Below the pieces are notes generated by a model. It was not told the origin of the DNA and made no database searches. It saw only the letters and a program-made list of their open reading frames with translations. From the NCBI RefSeq assembly GCF_013328345.1, contig NZ_JABULX010000003.1:155243-219242 (forward strand): DNA of 64,000 nucleotides. Direction: 5' to 3'. This document shows, piece after piece, positions 36,330 through 44,473 of this stretch. Numbering within the stretch: position 1 is the stretch's first letter; every line of letters begins with the position of its first letter. The DNA comes from Marinifaba aquimaris (GTDB lineage Bacteria > Pseudomonadota > Gammaproteobacteria > Enterobacterales > Alteromonadaceae). The position numbers and the translations under genes were made by a program.

Positions 36330-38021
36330 ATGAAAATAACCCCGCTGTTTATTAAAGATGCTTTACTTATTTTGGTGATGGCTTTATTGGCCGGTTGTGG
36401 CTTAGTTTATGAGTATTTACTTTCCCACTATGCGGGTCGCGTTTTAGGCGCTGTAGAGAGCGCGATTTATACCATGATAGGCATCATGATCGTATCTATG
36501 GGGTTAGGGGCATTTGCCGCACGTAAAATCAAAGATGCGTTTAACGGCTTTGTGATTTTAGAAGTTGTTATCGCGATTTTAGGAGCAAGCTCCATTTTAT
36601 TCATCGCTTTGGTTATTAGCTTGACCTACGATTTGCCTCAGATCTTAGCTGATACGTATAACATTCCGTTTGATGCTTTGCCTGAAGGAGGGTGGCTTAA
36701 AACATTCCACCAGTTTTCACTCAACTTGCCTTATATTGTTGGTATCTTTTTAGGGCTGTTTATTGGCATGGAAATTCCTTTAATAGCCCGTGTCCGCGAG
36801 CATTTATATGGTCAACATTTACAACATAATGCTGGCACTATCTACGGTGCTGATTACATAGGCGCGGGTGCCGGCGCTGCTATCTGGGTAGCTATTTTAA
36901 TGCGCACTGAACTCAGCAGTGCGGCAGCTTGGACTGCGAGTGTTAATGTTATCGCTGGCACCATATTCTTGTTTTTATTTTGGCGCCATATCAAATTTAA
37001 AACCCTTATTATTGCTAGCCATTTATTAGTAGTAGGGCTGATTATAGCCATTGGTTATAAAGGCGAACATTGGATGCAAAAGCTAACCGATGTTTTGTAT
37101 CAAGATAAAGTGGTGTATCAGCAGCAGACTCAATATCAACAGCTTATTTTTACTGAGCGATCTCTTGGCCCTGAACAAGCACCGATTCACCAGTTTTTCC
37201 TCAATGGTCGATTACAGTTTTCTTCTCAAGATGAGTTTATTTATCACGAAATGTTAGTGCACCCGGCAATGGCTGCTGCTGCACGTCAGCACAAAGTGTT
37301 GATTATTGGCGGCGGTGATGGCTTGGGCTTAAGAGAAGTATTGAAATGGCAGCCTGAAAAAGTCACTTTGGTTGATTTAGACCAAAGCTTAATTGAGCTA
37401 TTTCAACACCCAGAGACGTATTTACCTGGGGCACTAGCCGAGCAAATGCAAGCACTTGGTCAAAATGCACTGAATCACGAAAATGTCGATTTAAGGTATG
37501 CTGATGCCTTCAATGAGGTGGATAACCTACTGCGCCAAGGTGAGTATTTCGATGTAATTATTGTTGATTTACCAGACCCTAATCACCCTGATTTAAACAA
37601 GCTCTACACTCGTCATTTTTATTTGCGATTAAATCAGTTGTTATCAGCAGACGGGGTGATGGCGGTGCAATCAACCTCGCCTTATCACGCTAAAAATGCA
37701 TTTGTCGCTATTGGTAAAACGGTTAATGCCTCTGGCTTTACTCGAGTCGAGCAATATCAACAAAATGTTCCAAGCTTTGGTCAATGGGGTTGGACATTGG
37801 CTTCAAAATCACCTGTCTCGTTAGCAGAGCGTCTCGCTGGATTGAATTTACCGTTTGAAACGCGCTGGCTTGATGACGCAACTTTACAAGCAGCATTTGT
37901 GTTCCCTAAACACTATTACCGCAATCTTGCTGATATCAAAATTAACGACTTAGGTAGCCATGTTATTTATCAGTATCACCACCAAGCCTGGCGAGAACAA
38001 AAAGGTACGGTATTTGATTAA
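36330..38021 (+). CDS. Membrane-fused spermidine-synthase-like protein (polyamine aminopropyltransferase family)
   Basis: A 563-residue protein. The N-terminal half (about 1-245) has seven or so membrane helices with LAGCGLVYEYLLSHYAGRVLG and GMEIPLIAR. The C-terminal half is a SpeE-type Rossmann domain: LNGRLQFSSQDEFIYHEMLVHP, the SAM-binding GGGDG at 327-331, LVDLD near 350, and Asp413/Asp416 in VDLPDPNHPDLNKLYT. The catalytic residues look intact, so aminopropyl transfer is plausible; substrate and product are unknown. No ribosome binding site is obvious. It follows the DUF350 gene, as in the polyamine-linked yjf-type clusters of other bacteria. Confidence 0.83.
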   Translation: MKITPLFIKDALLILVMALLAGCGLVYEYLLSHYAGRVLGAVESAIYTMIGIMIVSMGLGAFAARKIKDAFNGFVILEVVIAILGASSILFIALVISLTYDLPQILADTYNIPFDALPEGGWLKTFHQFSLNLPYIVGIFLGLFIGMEIPLIARVREHLYGQHLQHNAGTIYGADYIGAGAGAAIWVAILMRTELSSAAAWTASVNVIAGTIFLFLFWRHIKFKTLIIASHLLVVGLIIAIGYKGEHWMQKLTDVLYQDKVVYQQQTQYQQLIFTERSLGPEQAPIHQFFLNGRLQFSSQDEFIYHEMLVHPAMAAAARQHKVLIIGGGDGLGLREVLKWQPEKVTLVDLDQSLIELFQHPETYLPGALAEQMQALGQNALNHENVDLRYADAFNEVDNLLRQGEYFDVIIVDLPDPNHPDLNKLYTRHFYLRLNQLLSADGVMAVQSTSPYHAKNAFVAIGKTVNASGFTRVEQYQQNVPSFGQWGWTLASKSPVSLAERLAGLNLPFETRWLDDATLQAAFVFPKHYYRNLADIKINDLGSHVIYQYHHQAWREQKGTVFD

Positions 38022-38449
38022 GCTTTTACCTCAGTGGCGATTGGCTGACGATACTTAGACATCAGTAGTTTGTATAGCGGCTGAGGTGGGTTAAAGGTCA
38101 ATAAAACTAAAATGCCAAAAATGGGTAAATGACCTATGACTTCTTCTAGACCAGAGACTAAAGAGGCGGCTATAAATACTGACCAAAGAGTGGCACAGAC
38201 AAATCGAGTAGCGAGCCCGAGTACTAAAGCTAGACCAAAAACGACTTCAAATAACCCCGTCGAATAGACAAAGTGAATATGCTCGAAACTAGTAAACCCC
38301 ATGAGCTGCACAAAGTTGTAATATGGGTGCTGCTCTAAAAACAACATAGTAGCACCTGGCTCAAACAGCTTATTTCTAAAGCCTAAGCTCATCAGTTGTA
38401 AACCAAACCCTGTCGCTAATACAGGAAGTGCATATCGCTTTGCCGACAT
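38018..38449 (-). CDS. DoxX-like membrane protein
   Basis: A 143-residue protein with four hydrophobic helices of the DoxX/SURF4 type: FGLQLMSLGFRNKLFEPGATMLFLEQHP, FEVVFGLALVLGLATRFVCATLW and GHLPIFGILVLL. Its end overlaps the end of the convergent spermidine-synthase-like gene by 4 bp. It is the last gene of a tight minus-strand group with the HVRW protein, the peroxidase and the YtkA-like protein. Function unknown; DoxX proteins are tied to redox and sulfur metabolism. Confidence 0.75.
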   Translation of the reverse strand: MSAKRYALPVLATGFGLQLMSLGFRNKLFEPGATMLFLEQHPYYNFVQLMGFTSFEHIHFVYSTGLFEVVFGLALVLGLATRFVCATLWSVFIAASLVSGLEEVIGHLPIFGILVLLTFNPPQPLYKLLMSKYRQPIATEVKA

Positions 38450-38455
38450 TATTTT

Positions 38456-39010
38456 TTATTTTTCGCCTAACCAAGCATCTCGGCTATTTAGGTGTGGTGC
38501 AATAAGCGTTAATGCAATGATTAATGCGGCTAACTCAAATACATAATCCATCAGCACAATAAATGGGAAGATCTGTGCCATGACTATCGTCGATAGTAGC
38601 AGTAGGGCAGCTGCGATGATAATAGAAAATGTAGTGGCAAATACGATGGCAAGTTGCAGCGCCATACCTATTTGCATTAACTCGACAGGTAAGCCTAGAT
38701 TAGGTGCAAAAAATTCGCCTTTCGAAATCCCTAAAATGAGCAGCAAGTTGAGAAGGGCGACTAATAGCAACCAAGGTAACTGGTTCGTTTTTAAGTGCAT
38801 ATTTTGTTGAAAATTTAACGGTGTCGCGACCGATTTATTTTGCAACCAGAGACAAACATTAAAATAACAAAACGCGCCGAGCGAAATAAATACCGTCCAA
38901 ATATCAATGGGAAATTGCATGTCGGGCACCTGGCTTGAGTCGATAAACCACCGAACATGTGCAGATGATGAAAAACTGAAAAAGCTGAGTAGTAAAACTA
39001 ATATCTTCAT
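38456..39010 (-). CDS. Membrane protein of unknown function (HVRWF motif)
   Basis: A 184-residue protein. A signal-like N-terminus ends SFSSSA, followed by HVRWFIDSSQVPDM, a short periplasmic segment, and four hydrophobic helices (about 35-55, 75-95, 105-140, 145-165). The first His right after the predicted cleavage site could bind metal; that is speculation. It lies 6 bp upstream of the DoxX gene and 10 bp downstream of the peroxidase, so it belongs to that operon. I do not recognise the family. Confidence 0.65.
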   Translation of the reverse strand: MKILVLLLSFFSFSSSAHVRWFIDSSQVPDMQFPIDIWTVFISLGAFCYFNVCLWLQNKSVATPLNFQQNMHLKTNQLPWLLLVALLNLLLILGISKGEFFAPNLGLPVELMQIGMALQLAIVFATTFSIIIAAALLLLSTIVMAQIFPFIVLMDYVFELAALIIALTLIAPHLNSRDAWLGEK

Positions 39011-39020
39011 TTCTGATCAC

Positions 39021-40268
39021 CTAAGGTAAATCGAGTGGAGTAAACCAACTGTCATCATTGGCATAATCACTAGAAAGGGTAAGTAAAAACGCTTCGAGTT
39101 GTTTAAGTTGATAAGGATATAAACCCAAAGGCACAATTTCGCTGTGTTCTTGTATTGGTCTATTCGCCTTATTGTAGTAATCGAGTACTTGGTTTAATTG
39201 AGCAAACTGCCCTTTGTGCATATATGGCGTGGTTTTGGCGATATTGCGAAGTGTGGGGACCTTAAAAGCTTTGATTAAATCTATCCCCTCTCGCTTTAAA
39301 TAGTCGAGGTGAAAGCAGTTATCTTTATTTGAAAACTGGCCGTAACAATTGAATATGTCGTTATCTAATTGATTAATAGCATTAATTCGACCTAAGTCAT
39401 TGTTGCTTTTGGGTACTGCGGTTGCTTGAAAAGTGTGATTAGTGAGTGCTGCCCCGTTATGACAGTGGGTACATTGTGTTTTTTCGCTAATAAAGAGTTT
39501 GAGGCCATTAATTTCATGCTCATCGAGTATTTTTGTGTCTGAGTCACCCTTAAGTGAATGCACATATAAATCAAATTTCGACGGTTTGAGTTTAATACTG
39601 TTTTGATAAGCAGCAAGTGCCTTACCTAGGTTGCTAAATACTTGGTTAACGGCTTGCTGTTGTCTATCTGTCATTTGCTGCCAGTTTGTTTGCCAGTCTT
39701 GATAAGCTACAGGGGATGCTTGTGCAGGTAGTTCGTCTGCTATGGCTAAACTAACCTCGTCAGCAAAAACGGCTTGATATGTTTCGGGGTAATTTCGTTT
39801 GATGTAGTGCAGATAAAACGTGCGTGAAGCGCCGTGTTCAAGGAGCGACTCAAGTGGCTCGAGCGCTTGTGCCCAAAGGCTATCTTTTCTACCGTCCCAA
39901 AATAAAAAGTCAGCATCATTGAGCAAGGCTACACTAGGCGTATGCCTTGGCGTTGGCAATAAACCATTGGTTGCCAACGGTTCACCATCTGTGAAAAAGA
40001 GCGCTGGTTGGTGGCACGATGCACAAGCCACTTGACCATTTATACTCAGGCCTTTATCAAAAAAGAGCGCTTGGCCAAAAGTAATGAGTGGTGATTTCTC
40101 TGGTACCTGTTGGTATTCATCCGAGAGGGCTAACGTCGCCAACATTGCCTCTTCAGTTTGACTCCATTTATGCTCTGGTTTAGAGACAAGCTCACTAGCA
40201 ATAAATAATGTCATAACCACTAAGGCTAAGCATAGAGCTATTAATGCCAGATTACGCACCTTAGGCAT
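39021..40268 (-). CDS. Di-haem cytochrome c peroxidase family protein (CcpA/MauG type)
   Basis: A 415-residue protein with an N-terminal membrane anchor or signal (about 6-28) and two c-type haem sites: CASCH near residue 83 and CTHCH near 257. The family blocks LITFGQALFFDKGLSINGQVACASCH, TPRHTPSVALLNDADFLFWDGRKDSLWAQALEPL and FKVPTLRNIAKTTPYMHKGQ are present. Classical CcpA reduces H2O2 to water; MauG-type members oxidise protein side chains. An insertion with two Cys (FNCYGQFSNKDNCFHL) is unusual. ATG at 40268; a GTG one codon earlier is possible. It is 6 bp after the YtkA-like gene. Confidence 0.88.
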   Translation of the reverse strand: MPKVRNLALIALCLALVVMTLFIASELVSKPEHKWSQTEEAMLATLALSDEYQQVPEKSPLITFGQALFFDKGLSINGQVACASCHQPALFFTDGEPLATNGLLPTPRHTPSVALLNDADFLFWDGRKDSLWAQALEPLESLLEHGASRTFYLHYIKRNYPETYQAVFADEVSLAIADELPAQASPVAYQDWQTNWQQMTDRQQQAVNQVFSNLGKALAAYQNSIKLKPSKFDLYVHSLKGDSDTKILDEHEINGLKLFISEKTQCTHCHNGAALTNHTFQATAVPKSNNDLGRINAINQLDNDIFNCYGQFSNKDNCFHLDYLKREGIDLIKAFKVPTLRNIAKTTPYMHKGQFAQLNQVLDYYNKANRPIQEHSEIVPLGLYPYQLKQLEAFLLTLSSDYANDDSWFTPLDLP

Positions 40269-40274
40269 CACGCT

Positions 40275-40691
40275 TTACCGTGCGTTAAGTAAAGTGTGTA
40301 ACTGTGCCTTAGATTCAGGCTTTAAGTAAAATGAATAAGAAAAAGAGTGATCTTGCGTTTTTAACTCGAGTAACCAGTATCCGTACATATGAAACTTTAA
40401 GCCTTGAATTTGATAATGACCTGCACTGACTTCCATTAGTTTTGGCTCGGTTATAAATCCGTGGGCATGCGCTGGAATTGCCCCTGTTATTGTAAAATCC
40501 GCACCCTTTAACAATTGACCTGATACGTCAATCAATTGAAAGTCCAAGGTTGAAAACTGGTTCAGCTTAGCTTCTGAAGATGTCAGCCATTTTAAAGTGT
40601 GAGTTTTTTTATCATTTTTTTCTTGGCTGAACGCTGAAGATGCAAAAGCACAAAGCCAAATTAAGCAGAGTGTGAGGGTTATCCTTTTCAT
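40275..40691 (-). CDS. YtkA/FixH-like secreted small protein
   Basis: A 138-residue secreted protein with signal peptide (ending SSAFS, about 22) and a single beta-sandwich resembling the YtkA-like domain: FQLIDVSGQLLKGADFTITGAIPAHAHGF, then SAGHYQIQGLKFHMYGYWLLEL. The AHAHGF and FHMYGYW motifs put His and Met at positions where related domains bind copper. It is first in the tight group with the peroxidase, so a role in electron supply or metal delivery is possible but inferred. Confidence 0.68.
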   Translation of the reverse strand: MKRITLTLCLIWLCAFASSAFSQEKNDKKTHTLKWLTSSEAKLNQFSTLDFQLIDVSGQLLKGADFTITGAIPAHAHGFITEPKLMEVSAGHYQIQGLKFHMYGYWLLELKTQDHSFSYSFYLKPESKAQLHTLLNAR

Positions 40692-40802
40692 AAATACGAT
40701 TGATTATGATTCCTAATGAACTTAATTTAACAAAAGTTTAACAAATGGTGCTATAGCCTATCGTAGAAAGCTCGGTTTAGCGCATCTTGCTTGTCAGTTT
40801 CA

Positions 40803-42206
40803 CTAAATTGACATAATAAAGTCTATAATGGCGATTCTATCTGAGCGAGATAAATCGGCAAATGCCTTGCGACTTGCTTCTGCTTCACCGCCGTGCCACA
40901 TAATCGCTTCTTCTATAGTTCGAGCGCGACCATCGTGTAGGAAGCGGCTTTCAGTGCTGCGTTCAATACCAATGGCCCATAAAGGAGGTGTGCGCCACTC
41001 TCTACCGTTGGCGTAGTTTTCATGTGTGTGGTCAGCTAAACCATCGCCCATATCGTGCAGCGCAAAATCGCTATAGGGCCAGATTGTTTGGCCTGCAAGT
41101 GCTTTGATTGGATAGTTTTCATCTGTAGTAAAGCTTGGGGTGTGGCATTTATCACAGCCAACTTGTCGAAATAGCTTACGGCCTCTTAACGTGCTCGGTT
41201 TGTTGAGTAAGCGTGTTTCTGGCACCGTTAAGAAGCTTAGAAAAGCAGTAATTTGCTCTAAATTAGCTTCATCGACTTCAAGTTTGCTAGAAGAGGTAAC
41301 TGAAATAGAGCTCATTTCTGGATTGGGTTGGCAAGCGTGTTCACGACCCGTGCAGTCAAGCTGGCGGTAAATTGGGTTAGTGAGTCCCATATTAGCAGCG
41401 TATTCAGCTGCAATATGTTGCTTTAAGCTGGGGTGCTCAGCTTTATAACCGAATTTACCTATATCTAATTTACCCGTTTCAATATCCGTGACCCAGTTGT
41501 ACTTACCTGATATACCATCGCCATCGTTATCGTCAACGTCCTCTAAGTCGAGTAAATCACTGTCTTTAATCGCATCAATTAACCCTAACCCTGTTAGGTT
41601 CGGTGCTAATCGAGGTGAAATACCGGTTTCTTGATTTAACGGGCCGTAGTTAAAGTTAAGTAATCTAAACTGTGGGTCTCTTAATTCAAATTTTTGCCCG
41701 TCGTCATAACGGCCATTTATGACTTTATATTCAAGCAATACTTCTGACTCGATAGGGTGCTTGGTTTCATCTGTCGAGTGCGTTTGAATTTGGCTGCCGT
41801 ATTTAATGTCGTAATCATCGGCAAAGTGATCGTTTGGACCTAGTTGAATGACCAATGCAGTTGGGCGTGTCACACCTTCTTCTGCCTCTTTACCTCGTCT
41901 CGTTTGAAAGTGGCAGGCGTTACAAGAGTTAGCGTTATACAGAGGGCCTAACGGACTTTTATCATCGGTTGGCCATGTTTTTTGAAAGGCTGCTTTGCCC
42001 AGCTCAAAATTTTGCAGCTGTGAATCATCAAGCACGCCACCTGACTCTAATTTGACTTGTTTCCATGCAGGTGGGGCAGAGAGGTCTCCACCTGGTGAAA
42101 ATTCAGCATCACTGGCGGACTCCACGCGCAAGCTATCACAAGCGATGAGCGTGACGACACCACAAGCGAGAAGAGAAGAATAACGAACGAAAGCGCTGAA
42201 ATGCAT
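40803..42206 (-). CDS. DUF1111 di-haem oxidoreductase, lipoprotein
   Basis: A 467-residue protein of the di-haem thiol-oxidoreductase-like family (DUF1111/DHOR). From the ATG at 42206 the lipobox is TLIAC (Cys23). Haem motifs are CNACH near residue 95 and CDKCH near 350. Family blocks include PRLAPNLTGLGLIDAI, DNDGDGISGKYNW (an EF-hand-like Asp loop), and a C-terminal TPPLWAIGIE ... FLHDGRARTIEEAIMWHGGEA. The frame extends five codons upstream, but AGGGAT precedes the chosen ATG. It is 111 bp upstream of the YtkA-like gene, so it may head the same transcript. In other bacteria DUF1111 genes accompany imelysin-type iron proteins, none of which is here. Confidence 0.85.
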   Translation of the reverse strand: MHFSAFVRYSSLLACGVVTLIACDSLRVESASDAEFSPGGDLSAPPAWKQVKLESGGVLDDSQLQNFELGKAAFQKTWPTDDKSPLGPLYNANSCNACHFQTRRGKEAEEGVTRPTALVIQLGPNDHFADDYDIKYGSQIQTHSTDETKHPIESEVLLEYKVINGRYDDGQKFELRDPQFRLLNFNYGPLNQETGISPRLAPNLTGLGLIDAIKDSDLLDLEDVDDNDGDGISGKYNWVTDIETGKLDIGKFGYKAEHPSLKQHIAAEYAANMGLTNPIYRQLDCTGREHACQPNPEMSSISVTSSSKLEVDEANLEQITAFLSFLTVPETRLLNKPSTLRGRKLFRQVGCDKCHTPSFTTDENYPIKALAGQTIWPYSDFALHDMGDGLADHTHENYANGREWRTPPLWAIGIERSTESRFLHDGRARTIEEAIMWHGGEAEASRKAFADLSRSDRIAIIDFIMSI

Positions 42207-42423
42207 TGAAATCCCTGACATTAAGGTAACAGCTAAATACCTTAGTCTCTGTAAGCAAAGACTTTTTATGCAATTTGTCAGAGCCCGGACAAAACTGCAA
42301 TGGGGTAAATAGATAGAAAAGTAAACAAATGTTTAATTGCGCGGCTTATGAAACTTTAAATTACATATTCTGTCCCTATTATAAATTCACGGGTTTAATT
42401 GAAGAAAATTATTAAATTTATTG

Positions 42424-42473
42424 TTGACATATTATGTCGGAGTGCTAACTTTAACACCAAGACATAATATGTC
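42424..42473 (+). promoter_or_regulatory. Promoter of the yjfI-pspA genes with twin palindromic operators
   Basis: TTGACA at 42424-42429 and TAACTT at 42446-42451 (16-bp spacer) form a plausible sigma-70 promoter. Two 13-bp palindromes that differ only in the central base lie on it. GACATATTATGTC (42426-42438) overlaps the -35 element, and GACATAATATGTC (42461-42473) covers the expected transcript start. Centre-to-centre distance is 35 bp. This is the layout of a repressor that bridges or blocks the promoter. The regulator is not identified. Confidence 0.6.
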
Positions 42474-42494
42474 TTAATCCAATAGAGGAAGATT

Positions 42495-42908
42495 ATGAAC
42501 ATTCACAACATAGCGCAGTACTTAAATGATTTAGGTGACCAAGCTAGCACAGGTTATAAATTCGATTGCCAACCTATCGCGGGTGAAGTCGATGTATTGC
42601 AAGTAACAATTGAAGGACGTGAAGAGTTACCCATCTTCGTATCGGTAACAGATGATCAAATTTTATGTATCACCTACCTTTGGGGTGAAGAAGAAGTGAT
42701 CAGTGAAAAGCGTGGTGAAATGCTTGAAGCTATGTTGGAAATGAATATTCCAATGCCTCTTTCTTCATTTGCAAAAGTAGACAACAAATATGTGGTATTT
42801 GGCGCATTAACCATTCACTCAAGTATGGATGACATTGAACACGAGTTGGTTGTCCTAAGCGATAACGCTGTCGATGTTATCGATGATATGTGTGAATATT
42901 TAAGCTAA
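42495..42908 (+). CDS. yjfI: YjfI-like DUF2170 protein
   Basis: A 137-residue acidic soluble protein matching the DUF2170 family: YKFDCQPIAGEVDVLQVTIEGREELPIFVSVTDDQILC and MLEAMLEMNIPMPLSSFAKVDNKYVVFGAL. Function unknown. In E. coli its gene is the first of the yjfIJKLMC operon. Here it is followed after 9-15 bp by the pspA homologue and is preceded by the twin-palindrome promoter. A strong GAGGAAG ribosome binding site precedes the ATG. Confidence 0.88.
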   Translation: MNIHNIAQYLNDLGDQASTGYKFDCQPIAGEVDVLQVTIEGREELPIFVSVTDDQILCITYLWGEEEVISEKRGEMLEAMLEMNIPMPLSSFAKVDNKYVVFGALTIHSSMDDIEHELVVLSDNAVDVIDDMCEYLS

Positions 42909-42923
42909 GCGGAGTCAATGACA

Positions 42924-43607
42924 ATGAGTATTTTTAAGAAAATTTTAACCGCTGTACGTGGCGGTGCAACTGAAGTTGGCGAAGCAATTGTTGATGCCAA
43001 TTCGACACGCATTTTTGAACAAGAAATTCGCGATGCAGAAAATCACTTAACTAAAGCTAAACGCGATTTAACTGAAGTAATGGCCAAGCAAATGGCAACT
43101 GCACGTGAAGTTGACCGTTTAAAACGCGAAATTGCTGAACACGAAGGTTATGCGACACAAGCGTTAAGTAAAGGTAACGAGGCATTAGCATTAGAAGTTG
43201 CTGAGAAAATCGCTAGCTTAGAAGCTGAATTAGCAGAGCAGCAAACAGCACATGACCAATTTATTGGTAATGTTGAGCGTTTGAAAGACTTAATCAAGAA
43301 ATCTGAGCGCCAAGTTTCTGATTACAAGCGTCAATTAAGCATGGTTAAGACTACTGATAGCGTGCAAAAAGCAACAGCAGCAATTACTGATAACTTTGTG
43401 TCAGGTAATGGCAAGTTATTAAATGCTAAAGACTCTTTAGAGCGTATTAAAGCCAAGCAACAGGCATTTGACGACAAATTAAATGCCGCTGAGCAGCTTG
43501 AAGCTGAATCGGGTGATAAGTCACTTGAAGATAAGTTAAAGGCAGCAGGTATTGGCGCACAAGAATCAAGTGCAAACAGCATTTTAGAGCGCTTAAAAAA
43601 TAAGTAA
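42924..43607 (+). CDS. yjfJ: PspA/IM30 family protein (YjfJ-like)
   Basis: A 227-residue predominantly coiled-coil protein of the PspA/IM30 family, closest in pattern to E. coli YjfJ: RIFEQEIRDAENHLTKAKRDL near the start, QLSMVKTTDSVQKATAAI in the middle, and the YjfJ-type C-terminus SLEDKLKAAGIG followed by SSANSILERLKNK. PspA proteins form ESCRT-III-like membrane-protecting polymers. The first ATG of the frame is at 42918, but GGAG spacing and the YjfJ N-terminus favour 42924. No pspF or pspBC gene is nearby, so this is not the classic phage-shock operon. Confidence 0.9.
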   Translation: MSIFKKILTAVRGGATEVGEAIVDANSTRIFEQEIRDAENHLTKAKRDLTEVMAKQMATAREVDRLKREIAEHEGYATQALSKGNEALALEVAEKIASLEAELAEQQTAHDQFIGNVERLKDLIKKSERQVSDYKRQLSMVKTTDSVQKATAAITDNFVSGNGKLLNAKDSLERIKAKQQAFDDKLNAAEQLEAESGDKSLEDKLKAAGIGAQESSANSILERLKNK

Positions 43608-43735
43608 GCGTTAACAGTGTAACGAACACGTTCCCGTGCAATATACCGGTTCAGCTAGCAATAGCACTATGATTCCTGCAGTGTGTTGGTTGGATCGGTA
43701 TCTTTTGCTCTCAAATCGATAGCATTGCACTTTGA

Positions 43736-43767
43736 GCCTCACTCATCTTAGAGTTGAGGCTTTTTTT
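43736..43767 (+). terminator. Intrinsic terminator after the pspA homologue
   Basis: GCCTCA-CTC ... GAG-T-TGAGGC (43736-43760) with a 6-nt loop and one bulge, followed by TTTTTTT. The region 43608-43735 before it holds no gene that I can see. The terminator separates yjfI-pspA from the DUF2491 gene. Confidence 0.82.
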
Positions 43768-43823
43768 GTTTTACGGATAGGAAAAATGCGCTTATCATGC
43801 GCGCAGAAATAAGGTGGATATGT

Positions 43824-44462
43824 ATGAGCTTTTTTAAATCTATTTTTGGCAAAAAAGAACAGCCAAGACATTTAACTCGTGTACAAGATTTAAAGCAGGG
43901 TGATGCGATTGGTTTTTCTGATTCGTTTGCACTGCCAGAACAACTGAGAAAGCAAAATTTCACGGTTGCTGAAGTCAATACTTATCAATACCAACGTCAA
44001 ACTCAGCTTGAGTTTGTTCTTCAAGGCAATACTCAATTACAAGTTTTTTTGTCGGTTGAAGAAGATGATGAAACTTGGTTGAACATATCGGTTAAAATTA
44101 CCCGTGATCAAGTTGAAACACTGTTTGATATCGATAACTTTATCGATATCTTCGATGGCGAAACGCCAACAGAGCTTGCACTTCAAACTGAAAACACAGA
44201 CTTTGCTAGCTGGTTAGCCCCTGTATATTTTCAGCATGCGCAGGCTGTATCCGGTTATTTCTATCGAAAAGATTTTCGTCCTGGTAAACCTCCAGTGCAC
44301 GAGGATGATGAAGCTGAGCCAGTAAACTACTATGGTTTAACCAGCGCCGATGAAAAATTTTCAATTGATATTGATGTTTGGGAAAATGGCGAGACAGATG
44401 TTGTATTGACCATGCACCGACCAGTAACCGATATCAGTGATCTTTATCCGGGCACTATTTAA
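43824..44462 (+). CDS. yjfK: YjfK-like DUF2491 protein
   Basis: A 212-residue soluble protein of the DUF2491 family (YjfK). It starts MSFFKSIFGKKEQPRHLTRV and has DAIGFSDSFALPEQLRKQNFTVAEVNTYQY, an acidic middle, and the C-terminal FSIDIDVWENGETDVVLTMHRP. Function unknown. The ATG at 43824 has AAGGTGG six bases upstream; the frame extends nine codons further. It comes after the pspA homologue but behind a terminator, so it has its own promoter or depends on read-through. Confidence 0.85.
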   Translation: MSFFKSIFGKKEQPRHLTRVQDLKQGDAIGFSDSFALPEQLRKQNFTVAEVNTYQYQRQTQLEFVLQGNTQLQVFLSVEEDDETWLNISVKITRDQVETLFDIDNFIDIFDGETPTELALQTENTDFASWLAPVYFQHAQAVSGYFYRKDFRPGKPPVHEDDEAEPVNYYGLTSADEKFSIDIDVWENGETDVVLTMHRPVTDISDLYPGTI

Positions 44463-44473
44463 GGTAATGAATC

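Noticed and set aside
42918..43607. Classic phage-shock (psp) operon.
   Set aside because: No pspF, pspB or pspC is present and the protein has the YjfJ-type C-terminus with YjfI and YjfK neighbours.
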